A DNA stretch of 64,000 bases from Omphiscola glabra (Eukaryota > Mollusca > Gastropoda > Lymnaeidae), in NCBI GenBank assembly GCA_964017045.1, contig OZ024807.1, forward strand, positions 23,150,097 to 23,214,096, read 5' to 3'. Every line of letters starts with the position of its first letter. Position 1 is the first letter of the stretch. Under the pieces are notes generated by a model. It was not told where the DNA came from, searched no databases, and saw only the letters and a list, made by a program, of their open reading frames with translations. This document shows positions 1 through 10,700 of this stretch, in pieces. The translations under genes were made by a program, and so were the position numbers.

Positions 1-505
1 TATTTTTAAACGATTCAGTAGTGATATTTAATAAATAAGCACATTGTTCAATACTGGTATATGAACTCTTGACCTCTACATTGTTTTAACTCTAAAATAA
101 GTTATCATATTTTATGAACTCTTTTTTTTTTTAAATTAAACGCTATGTGCTAAAAAAATATAAAAATTGCAAAGTTATTCCATCTTCCGGCAGTAACAAG
201 GCGACTATTTAAACTTCCTAAATATATTATATTTCTCGATGTATTTTCATGTGTCCTGTCTGCTGAATAGGGCTCTCAGCCGAAAGTTTCTTATTTAAGG
301 TCTCGTATTTTAATTCAATCTTACATACACCTTGTTGAACTATTTCATTCACACAGTTTTGAACGCAGCCCTTCATTTATTAAAGTTAAATCTATACTAT
401 CACGTATTACAAAAAAGTGAGGCAATTATATATGTTAACATTTTATTGAACTTTGAAATAGTAGTTGAATCCAACACCAACTTCGAATGTTACTATCTTT
501 CCCAG
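1..505. other. intron or upstream flank, no exon seen
   Basis: AT-rich sequence before the first recognisable exon of the plus-strand Ig-type gene. That exon starts in phase 1 (it needs one base from an earlier exon), so this stretch is probably intron of a gene that begins outside the window. The short open frames here have no codon bias and look random. Confidence 0.5.
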
Positions 506-694
506 CACTGCCTACAGTAAGTCTCAGTGATGACTGTCTTGCACTTGCTAAAAGCCTTTACGCCAAAACCTGGACCGTTGTGTCGTGTACCTGCCTTCTA
601 AGCAATAAGGGTCACCCTCAAGGATCGATCACGTGGACGGTCAACCACAAGATACTTTACGTTGATACCGTCCTTGCTCATTTCAGTGATTTTA
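506..694 (+). CDS. exon: membrane-distal module of the plus-strand receptor
   Basis: The acceptor tttcccag and donor gtaagt bound 189 bases, exactly the length of exon 7 of the minus-strand gene. It begins ALPTVSLSDDC and contains SCTC and W residues. The minus-strand exon begins ALPTVRLSDEC. The exon is phase 1 at both ends. Confidence 0.85.
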
Positions 695-2749
695 GTAAGT
701 GAATTTTTAAGTAAGGGATGTGTTGTTTTGCGTGTTAAATAATGTGTACTTTAGGCACACTTACTAAATGTACTTCAGACATACTCATTTAATGTACTTT
801 AAAATAACACATTGAATGCACTTGAAAAATACAAGTTGAATGTACAATAGCAATATATGTTTATTGTCTCTGGACATAAACATTTAATATACTTCAGATA
901 TTAAAAAGTATGTACTTTTAAAATAAAAAAATAATGAACTTTAGATATACACAGTTAATGTAATTAAAATATAAAAATGTTAGCCTACTTTCGATAGTTT
1001 GAGGAATATAAAATATTGATTTTATTCCTTACCATTAGACATCGGCATGCATTTGATAACATTTTCTTTTTAAACCAACACTAATATAGTTTTATAGTTT
1101 CCTGATTGGGAAATTGATGTAAAACTCATTTTATTACACGATTTCTCTCCTCAAAAAATATGAAAAGGTCTGTATAATATAATACCCCAATGATGAAATA
1201 ATATGTATACATACACTACGCGATATCAATCTAAGGAGATGTGTTGGTGTTCCCATGAACACAATTTAAATAAATACGTTTACACGAATGCAAAAAAACA
1301 TGGTTTGAGGTCACCAATGATGGTCTTTGCAGTGACAGATTAAAAAACAAAACGTTTTTTTTAGTATGTACAAATACTTAACTGACAAATTATTCTCTTT
1401 ATTGTAATGTTTTTATATGTAATGCAAGCAAAAAATAATATATATAAATGTTTAGGCTAATCAAAATAAAAAAAAATACAAAGAAATCAATAACGCAACA
1501 TTAAATAATTAAATTCCCTATACAAAACATTTGTTTGAGCTCTAAACGTGTTTGATACCTCTTCATTTCACAGTAAACAACGTAACATATGAATGTAACC
1601 CAAAAAGCCCGCTGCAAAACAATATACCCGGTATGCAGCTAAAGATAGAAGTACCACGTAAGTGTGATTTAAACCGATGAAAAATGTATCAAATATGAAA
1701 TTCAATTGGCAATAAAGAACAGTCCATTGATAAATAATACAATCTCCAAAGAATTTAGAACTACAAAAATAAAACAAGGATATATCCAATCGAAAAAGAA
1801 ATTCATAATGAGTAAGGAAGCATTCTGAAAAGTATGATGCATTTAGCCATCTAGTAAAGTACGAAATAAATAATGTGTGTGAGGAAAGCAAATGAACGTT
1901 AAATCATTAAATAGCACGTCTTTTTTTTTTTTTTTATTACAAAGGCAACCCATACATCGCATCATTTACCGCCAACTCAACGACTACCAACATTACTGCA
2001 GCCGTCAACACGACCATCAACTTCAGATGTGACGCCGACGGCTTTCCTGCACCGGTGATACTCTTTGGGAGAAATGGCTCAGAGTCTATAGCAACGAAGA
2101 GTGGGAAGATCATAGCAACACCTATAAAAGGATGCATGGATGCTGGCTTGTATTGCTGTAAGGTGGAGAATTCAACCAAAGAGTTCATGACAAGAAAGTG
2201 CATAACGGTGTATGTCGCGTGTAGGTAAACATTACATATCATATTTGCATATCTATGGGCTCTAAGCGGTGGACTTGTATTTTTAAAAAAAAAATATTTT
2301 AAACAACAACAATTTTGATTTAGATTTTTACATTATGTTTTAAAACCTGTATGCTTCTAATGGGGTATATGTTAAGTATTTTGGCATGTTCTCAAAGATG
2401 TATATGTGTACGGTAAAATCATTGTTTCCAATTATCACTTTTTTTTTTTTTTTAAATCTTTTTTTTTTTTTTTGGTGGATAAAATACAAAATAAGCTTTC
2501 CTTAAAAGTAGACATATATAAAGAGCAAATTATAAAACGAAAAGTGATCACACAGTTTTGTAAGCTACTTAATTTATTAAAAACTCTTTCAGTTGTAATT
2601 TCTGCGGATGATGACTTTGAACGATTGAACTATAGTATGTGCTGATTGCTTCTTTATTATGATAATGTTTTCATTGATGTCATCTCACCTCCATGGGCCG
2701 CATTTTTGTTATACGTCTTCACTTCTAATTCCCTGTGATAATTAATATG

Positions 2750-2816
<67 letters not shown>

Positions 2817-3505
2817 TCATTTATGTATGTCATATTAAAATGATGACCTCTCCAACAATGATTGCAGGTCCGTTAGTGCCGCAGAATAACTATACAATCA
2901 ACGTGAACTCACTTCCTGGCAAAGACTTGAACGTCACAATCCCTGTCCTGGGGTATCCAGGGCCGACACACTACACTTTAACACGTACGGACAGGACACA
3001 CGAGATCATCGACCACATCTTTTTCACGTTTAACTTCTTTGAAGAGACACCGCCTAATGGCGACATTGAACTAACAGTTCCGAGACTACAAGAAGCTAAT
3101 TTCACCGGCTACAAGCTAATGTTTGGTAACGGGCTAGGATCTGATCAGAATGTATCATTTGCTATACACAGAGGTAAAATTGTAATTTAAAATATGCGTT
3201 TCTCTAATTTTCGTTAGTGTTTACGCACATGCTCCTGATGGGCCTATTTGAAGGCTAGTCTTTAGTTCTGATCCTACATCGTCATCAAATCAAGAACAAT
3301 TGTCCCTACGCTAAAGATGAAATTCAGTTTTTTAAGCGAACCAATTTTAAGTAACACGATTCTTCTAAAATAATAATGCAAATGGGAAAATGCATTTTTA
3401 ATGTTAATAAAGCATGCTTTGGCTCAAACAATAAAAAATAGACATTCACTTTTGTAATTGTTTCATGATAAAACAATAATTATTTACAAATTGTATCATA
3501 ATAAT

Positions 3506-3537
<32 letters not shown>

Positions 3538-3956
3538 TATATGTATAAATATGTATATATATATTCAATACTTTTACAGTTCTCAATCCGTTTCAGAACA
3601 AACACCAGACACCGACTATGTAACGAAACGAAATATCGCTTTAGGCTGCGCAGGAGGTGTAGTAGGACTTATAATAATCGTTGCCATTTGTATTGTACTT
3701 GTGAAAAAGGGTGAGTGATAGATGACGTGTGACTGGTGATTAAAATTAAGATAAATGTCATGCCTTCTTCAGCTGCCCATCCAATAGTAAAATCAACGTT
3801 GCCAACATCACCATAATATTATTGAATGCAACAGTCATGATGTTCAATTATTTCTCAACAAATATTTTTTTTTACAAACTCTCTACAGGTCGGCTGGCAA
3901 AATTAAGAAGAAACAACACAAGCTCTGATGAAGAAAAATTTACAAATGTCTATTGA
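506..3956 (+). CDS. Ig-domain single-pass membrane receptor, partial (3' five exons)
   Basis: Five exons (506-694, 1945-2220, 2868-3173, 3597-3710, 3889-3956) with compatible phases encode the C-terminal part of a cell-surface protein. The order is a short Cys-containing module, an Ig-like domain with Cys (FRCDADG ... GLYCC), an Ig-like domain without the canonical Cys pair, one transmembrane helix and a charged tail ending in NVY then TGA. An AATAAA lies at 3991-3996. The exon order and sizes match the last exons of the minus-strand gene at 4653-19944, so the two are paralogues facing tail to tail. This copy has one Ig pair where the other has two. Upstream exons, including the signal peptide, lie outside the window. 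The phases agree throughout, so the model is strong. The ligand is unknown, and an immune or self/non-self recognition role is inference only. Confidence 0.85.
695..1944 (+). other. intron of plus-strand receptor
   Basis: AT-rich intron. The part around 740-960 repeats a loose motif of the form acttnagatatac/atttaatgtact. A long T run (1920-1935) forms the polypyrimidine tract before the next acceptor. Confidence 0.7.
1945..2220 (+). CDS. exon: Cys-containing Ig-like domain
   Basis: 276 bases, identical in length to exons 8 and 10 of the minus-strand paralogue. It reads NPYIASFTANS, then NFRCDADG (B-strand Cys) and DAGLYCCKVEN (the D-x-G-x-Y-x-C motif of an Ig F strand), and ends ITVYVA with the Cys codon split by the intron. 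The donor is gtaggt, chosen because it restores the phase of the next exon. Using the next GT would create a stop. Confidence 0.9.
2221..2867 (+). other. intron with TA microsatellite
   Basis: Intron holding poly-T tracts (2442-2475) and an AT dinucleotide array at about 2748-2816. No other feature is seen. Confidence 0.7.
2868..3173 (+). CDS. exon: Cys-less Ig-like domain
   Basis: 306 bases (309 in the paralogous exons). It encodes PLVPQNNYT, a VTIPVLGYPGP segment and ANFTGYKLMFGNGLG. This corresponds to DFGDYTLAFSNGIG in the minus gene, an Ig-like F strand that lacks the canonical Cys. Several N-x-S/T sites suggest an extracellular location. Confidence 0.9.
3174..3596 (+). other. intron with TA and GA microsatellites
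   Basis: AT-rich intron with a TA array near 3507-3527, a short GA run and a second TA stretch near 3552-3564. The acceptor is tttcag at 3591-3596. Confidence 0.7.
3597..3710 (+). CDS. exon: transmembrane segment
   Basis: 114 bases encoding a short Thr/Asp-rich stalk, a basic TKR, then the hydrophobic helix GGVVGLIIIVAICIVLV followed by a KKG stop-transfer. It matches the transmembrane exon at 5164-5280 on the other strand, which ends IVVLIVLVKKG. Confidence 0.92.
3889..3956 (+). CDS. terminal exon: short cytoplasmic tail
   Basis: The acceptor ctctacag leads into GRLAKLRRNNTSS, DEEKFTNVY and TGA. The tail is about 23 residues, basic then acidic, with no ITAM or other motif I can name. Confidence 0.85.
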
Positions 3957-3990
3957 GCCTGTTTTATGCTTTTAATGCATTTGAAAGTAT

Positions 3991-3996
3991 AATAAA
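3991..3996 (+). terminator. polyadenylation signal AATAAA
   Basis: A canonical AATAAA lies 35 bases after the stop of the plus-strand receptor. Confidence 0.75.
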
Positions 3997-4500
3997 ATTA
4001 GAGATTAAAAGACAAATCTTATTTTAAAACAGTATGTGTTGTCTCTGTTATCCTTTTCATTTGATTCGGTATACTTCCGTTATTGATGAGTTTTTGTACA
4101 AGTATTTTAACACTAATTTCACTTCCTTTATTTAGTTTTCTTTTTATGGTTTTCATTTTTTTCCCTTCAGTTAATTAAATAAGAACAATAAAACAAAACG
4201 TTTGCATCCAAATATGTTCAGAAATATGATATATGTTTATTTTCGAGAGTTCCGATAAGGTTAATTTCGATCCAAAGTAACTATTATTAAATGTGCAGTT
4301 GCATGGCAATGCATTCATATGAACCACAACAAAGACTTGTAAATTAAATGACATATTTAATTATGCAATATATAATATGTTAACGGTTATGTCCATCTTT
4401 GAAAGAAAGAAAAATTCAGCGGAGGAGCAGCATCACGAGGAGGCACTGCAATGTGTGAGGACTGCTGAATGTTCAATGGTGTTAACTTTTAGAATTTATT
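3997..4500. other. spacer between the two convergent receptor genes
   Basis: AT-rich sequence between the poly(A) signals of the two tail-to-tail genes. A short unassigned patch with gaggagcag lies near 4421-4445. No gene is seen. Confidence 0.6.
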
Positions 4501-4501
4501 T

Positions 4502-4507
4502 TTTATT
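4502..4507 (-). terminator. polyadenylation signal of minus-strand receptor
   Basis: tttatt on the plus strand is AATAAA on the minus strand, about 150 bases past the TAA at 4653. Confidence 0.55.
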
Positions 4508-4652
4508 GAAAAAAAAAAGACAACTGGTCCTTTAAAAATGAACCATGTACTTTATAGATTATAAACCAGCATTATAAAGATCTTACATGATCATTTAGCT
4601 AGCCACAAAACAGGTATGATCTGATCAAACTTGTGAAGTATGAAACACAATA

Positions 4653-4717
4653 TTAAGATTTTTCACTGAATTTATTGAGTTCAGCATCGTTGCTCACATC
4701 CTTCCGTTTACACAAAC
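4653..4717 (-). CDS. exon 13: cytoplasmic tail
   Basis: 65 bases after the acceptor atatccttag, encoding GLCKRKDVSNDAELNKFSEK, Ser and TAA. It corresponds to the plus-strand tail (GRLAKLRRNNTSSDEEKF). The phase fits exon 12. Confidence 0.8.
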
Positions 4718-7700
4718 CTAAGGATATAAAGACAAGTATCCTTTCAGTAACACTAATAATATAGGTGTTAATAATGTATACTATATATTTAAACATCATC
4801 AACAGTGGCGCTACAGCCCATGTATGGCCCTGACCTGCTCCATTACATCCTTCCTTTCGGATCGATCCACGGCTTTCCGCTTACATGCGCGAACACCAAA
4901 CTGGTGTAAGTCTTTATCTACATCGTAGATCCATATCAGTCTTTGTAGACTGGTGAGCCTTCTGCCCCTTGGTTTTCAGCCAGTATATCTTTTTTTGCTG
5001 CTCTACAATCCAGCATTCTTTCAATATTTCCTGTACAGCACAGTCTGACTTTATTTATTTATTTATATGTATTCATAATCGAATTCATGAATACAATTTA
5101 AATGCCATAAAAGGCGAATAAAAAGCGTTTAAAATGCATTATTCGTTGTTGTAAATAGCTTACCTTTTTTTACAAGAACAATCAAGACAACGATTGCACA
5201 GATCACAGCTACGACTCCACACGAGACACCAATTGCTATATCCCTCATTTTAGAACCACTGCCACTATCATTTGATTTCTCTATAGATAAAAAATTATAA
5301 TTAACACCCACAGCAATAAAGTGTAAAATCAAGAATATTTTAGGAAGAGCAATTTATATTGTGTTAAAAATCTAATGTTTGGTTTAATAAAATAGGATCA
5401 AAGCAAAAAGATCCAACAATAAAAGACACATGACACAGTTTTATGTTAAGAGATTCATTTTTGAAGGCGTATTTTTGAACTGGAGATATCCATTTCACAA
5501 ATGTTTGTTTCTTTCTTTCCCGGAGTCATATTTTTGTTACAGATGGGGCATTTGGGTATATTTGACCGTAACCTTAATGACTCATTTCCTCTACGATCCC
5601 CGTTAACGGCCCTGTCATGACGCGTAACTAAACCTCATTAACGCCATTTAGAAAAGCTCTTATTATTACTTGGTTCTATAGTTTAAAATAGTAATATAAT
5701 ACAAAGAATTTCGATCAATATCGTCTGAAGGAAAATATAAAAGAATATATCAAATCCTATAAAGAAAATGTTGCTGTAGGCCTCTAGCTGACATGTGCAT
5801 TTCAATCGTATCCGGAAATTTGATCGAAAGAAATTTGGTCGACGGAAAATTGATCGACGGAAATTTGATCGAACGGAAATTTGGTCGAATCGTTTTTTTT
5901 TTAATTTATGCGTTAAAATTGTGCGTCAAATTTCTTTTTTAACGCATTATTTTGTTTTACTAAATAGTATAGTGCGTTCAAAAAGAAAGTTGACGAAAAT
6001 TTTAACGTCTGGACTGAAAAAAAAAAGATTCGACCAAATTTCCGTTCGATCAAATTACCGTCGATCAATTTTCCGTCGACGAAATTTCTTTCGATCAAAT
6101 TTCCGGTAACCCATTTCAATATCGTGCTTTTTTCCAACCCAGCTTTCCCATAGTCTGCTCAAAAAGTATAAATATTATTAGTTTTATTTCAGATAGTGAA
6201 ATATAATTACATTTCTACACGGACACACTACAGATAGACACACACACACTCACGCATGCACGCACGCGTCATCGCACGCACACATACAATGCACAAACAA
6301 AGAGCGCATTAACAAACCTTTTATGACAGAGAAATATGCATTTTGTTTGTCTCCAACCCCGTTTCCGATCGCAAGTGTGTAGTTGGCAAAGTCGTCAGCT
6401 TGACGGGTGGGCATTTCCAACACGATACTCCCATATGGCATCACCAGCTCTGTGTAGGTAACAACATACCGACTAGGACTAATCACATCTCGTCCGTTGT
6501 CTGCTGTCTTAATTAAAATAAACTCATTTGGTGCGGGGTAACCGTAGACTGAGATCGTCAGATTAACTGTATCTCCTTGGTGCGCAATGATACTTGTGCG
6601 CGTTTTATTCTCAAGTGTCTGAGGACCTAGATAAATACAACGTGAGACATAAACATGTTGTAAAAATAATTATAAAGAAAAAGAAAACAACAATAGTGTA
6701 TACTTCACGGATAGCCACAATTAGTTTAGTAAAATCGTAGTATGTAAACTACTTTTTTTGAAAGGTATAATTCATTAAATAGTGCATGTAATTGTAATGC
6801 TTTATATTAGTGTTAAACTTCTTAAATTATGTAATTAACAATTTTAATTAATGCAATTTTAAAAAAAAATTATATTTATTTTAAATTTGCGTTCAAGTCA
6901 TTGTTTCGGATACACCTGTAAAAGGTAATGTTCAATTCAGTTCAGCAAACTTGTATTATGAATTAAAAACTCTGAGGGTAAATAATAGTTATTTTAAATA
7001 TAATCCCTAAATAAATGCATTACTTACATCTTACAAATACAGACAAGCATTCGTTGTCTACTTGATATAATGTCTTGTTTTTAATTTTACAACAATACGC
7101 CCCTGTGTCCAAACAGTCTGTGAAAGGGATCGAAAAAGGAAGACTTCCTTGGATCCTCATGTTGTGTCCCGATTTGTTGACAAAGTAAACCTCTGGAACG
7201 TTAAGGCCCTCTACATCGCATCTGAAGGTCACCGTGTTGTTCATGTCAATTGTTATGTTGGTGGAGCTGGAGTTTGCGGTGAAGGAGGAAATATGTGGAG
7301 TACCTATTAAGAAAAAAATATATTCTAAAGGGGTATAAATGAACTTATTAATGGAAATTTTAAAAATAATGCTATACTAATAATTACTGTCAAGCAGGCA
7401 TACAAAAAGAATAAACGGAAAATACAAGACATTAATTTGGTACAACTAAAGTAAATAGGGCTTTATATTGAATACAATAAAACTACATGTGTACAGACGA
7501 CTCATACATCACAAGGCGCCCGCAGCAAGAAATAATAAAAGTACCTCTTTAGAAACGTTTTGTTATATCCTACATAAGAATTATCATACAGCTTATATGG
7601 CAGCAGATCAACCATTTTATTGTACAATAATTAATTAGTAATTTTTTTTTTACACGCCTGGCAGTAAAACATACCATTGATAACTGAAAACGAGTAATTC

Positions 7701-10700
7701 TGTATATCACCAATGCCGTTGCTGAATGCCAATGTGTAGTCGCCGAAATCACCAGCTTGGATGTTAGGCATACTCAGACGAATGCTCCCATAGGGTGGAC
7801 TTACATTGGTGTACGTAACTCTGTATCGTGTAGGAGAGACGGTGTCTTGGAGATTGTGCTCTCTACTGTTTAAAGTGTATTGACTGGGAGCTGGGTAGCC
7901 GTACACCGCTATGGTCAAGCTCACATCTGCTCCATGGTGTACGGTGATATTTATGTGAGTTTGATTTATTGACACCTGTGGACCTAAAACAGTCCATTTA
8001 ATGTAAAATTTTTAGAATTACCTTTGGGATTTATAATTATGTGTGTGCATGTTATGTAATATTATTTTATTTTTCAAAATTGTTCCCGTTAAATGCTTTT
8101 ATTTCAAAAGCATACATTAACCATCTAACATAGAAATTGCGTGAAATTCAGATCTACTAAGTAACCCACGTTGTAAGAAGTTGAATTAATGCAAATTTCA
8201 TGGCGTTGCGGCCTTAACTTGAGAACTATCATTCCTTATAAATACATACATTAATGCGGAACAAAAATGAACTTACCATATTTATAATATATATATAATA
8301 ACAATTATATTATGAATGCTAATGTATATTTATAAAATGGTATATATTGACTAATGTTCTTTTGAAACTATACCATTACATTTATAAATCAACGTTTTAT
8401 TAGCAATTTATTCCCTTCAGCCTAACATATAAATTTTTTTTAAATAAAAAAAAAAAAAAAAAAAAATCCTTACATCTAACGAACACTGATAAACATTTGC
8501 TTTCCACTTTATATGACGTGCTGTTTTCCACTGTACAGCAGTATTGGCCGGTGTTTAAACAACTGTTGAAATGTATCGGCACAGGGATGCTGCTGTTTAT
8601 CACAGTTTCTTGTCCGGGATGTTTACCAAAAAGAGTCGTCGGGGAAGGTATCCCATCTGCGTCACATCTGAATGACACGGAAGCGTTCAGATTGGTCGCC
8701 GTGTCCTCACTGCTGGAGTTAGCGGTGAAAGACGCAATGCTAGGAGGACCTGTCACATGTGACGTAAGAGAATTGTAACTTTGACGATTATAACTAAACA
8801 TTCCTGTCCCACTCAAAGTAGGATTCCAGATTGTAGAGTAATTCTTATTATAGTTGACGTCATTTCAAATAGTACTATAGGTAGCAACAAATATTAAGAA
8901 AATACATATTAACTGATGTTAAACAGCCTTGTCGCTTAAGACTTAAAATATAGTTAATGTTTTTTTGCACAAAATAATTTATACATTTGATTTATATGTG
9001 GTGTGTGTGCATATGCTCACATATGTTATGTGTACAATACATTCATAGCTGGAGTGTGTACTTATGTCAACTGACGAGTATAAAATATTTTGAATTTTCG
9101 TTTTATATTTTGACAATACAATTATAATTTTATGGTCAAAAAAGTATTATTTTAAAATATATGATCAAAAGAATCTCGAATGCCCTTGTTTAAGTTATAA
9201 ATTTTGATCATTACTAACATGAGCATGTGGGACGTTGTAAATCGTGTAATATTAATTGCAGAAAGTATTTCTTTTAAATGCACTTTAACGTACGTGGCAC
9301 ACCAACTATTAGCTCCACCCCTGAGATGTTTGGCTGTAATGGAGACTCAGGTATACACACATATTTGACTTTGTTTACTGAAATAAAATTATTTAAAAAT
9401 AGTTGATCGAAAAAGTTAACATTTATCGGATTTACTGAAAGTTAAATTAACCTGTAAAGTGCATAGTAAACAATGACAAAGCTTACATAATAGATCGTTT
9501 TAATATGTATACACATATCCAGCTAATGACGGCACCATTTTGTGGATTTGTATGTATGTACATTGAAATAAGGTTATACGGATTTTTTTGACTTACGAAT
9601 CCTTAAATAAATGAAGCAAATATAAATGTATGGCGTTTGCACTTAATCTAATGGTACAAAATCTCATTGCACAAACTCGTTAACACAATATAATATTTTA
9701 GATGTTATATCTTTTTTGTGTTTTGGTTTCAAAAATAAAAGCCGTTCACTTTAGTTTCCATTCTCTGTGCTGCGTAAGCGGCAGCGTCCCCAGGGTGACT
9801 TGGGGGCGTCCACATGGGGTTTTGCCTCTTCGCGGCGTGGCAGACTAGTAGGGGGGACTTGTCCACCCGAAGCTAAAAAACCCCGGCCAAACGCATGACT
9901 CCCAACGCAACGGGAGCTGCCACTAACATGATTACTATTTGCTGTTAATGGATATGAAACTTGGGTGGTCACTAAAACCCATGTTGATGATTTTAGCTAC
10001 GCGGCCGTGAGAAAGCCGCTCCTAGGCAACCGTTTCGTCCCGCCACTACCAACGTCCCGACCGAAAGACTCCCTGGGCGGTGGGGAGTGGTAACGCAACA
10101 CCAACCCCCGGAGTGGAAGCAAAGCCGTCCTGACCCACAGAGAGTTAACTGCGGACGCTTTAAACGCAGCGCCCTCGGTCGACCGGGCCTCCCCTAGGTC
10201 AAGGGGGGGGGTTTCCCGGCGCCCTCCCGCACGGGCTGGAGTCGGGTTAAGTCCTTCAGTGCTCTGGTTTGTGTGGGGGAGCGCCGGGGGGGGGGGGCAT
10301 TAAGAGCTCGCGCTCGACGGCCCACCGACTCCATCTCTTATGCGACATTAACAGTTTCCATTCTGACTTTAGGTCTATTATTCGGCTTTACAGAACTGCA
10401 GCGATATGATCAACTCAAGTATGGCCCAGAAACATATGAGTTCCTAATCACGTGGATTCGTCAAAGACATGATAATGCGTTGAAGTGGGTGCCTATTATC
10501 ATCAAACAGTTCCTATTGATTTAATAACTCATCTTAGGTCGTGTAACTAAACACAAGTTGCATCCTCACCATCCTAATTCCAACTCACCGAAGTCGTTAA
10601 AGAAGGCTGTCACGGTAGCCTCGGATCTGACGACATTGTTGACGGACCAGACCTGAGAACCCGTCGGTATCCCAGGCGAGTCAAGTAAACACAGACACGT

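Noticed and set aside
1568..2242. Minus-strand ORFs of 101-107 codons
   Set aside because: Shadow of the plus-strand Ig exon at 1945-2220 and random AT-rich sequence.
8497..8778. 93-codon plus-strand ORF
   Set aside because: Antisense of Ig exon 8, whose phase, length and homology are certain.
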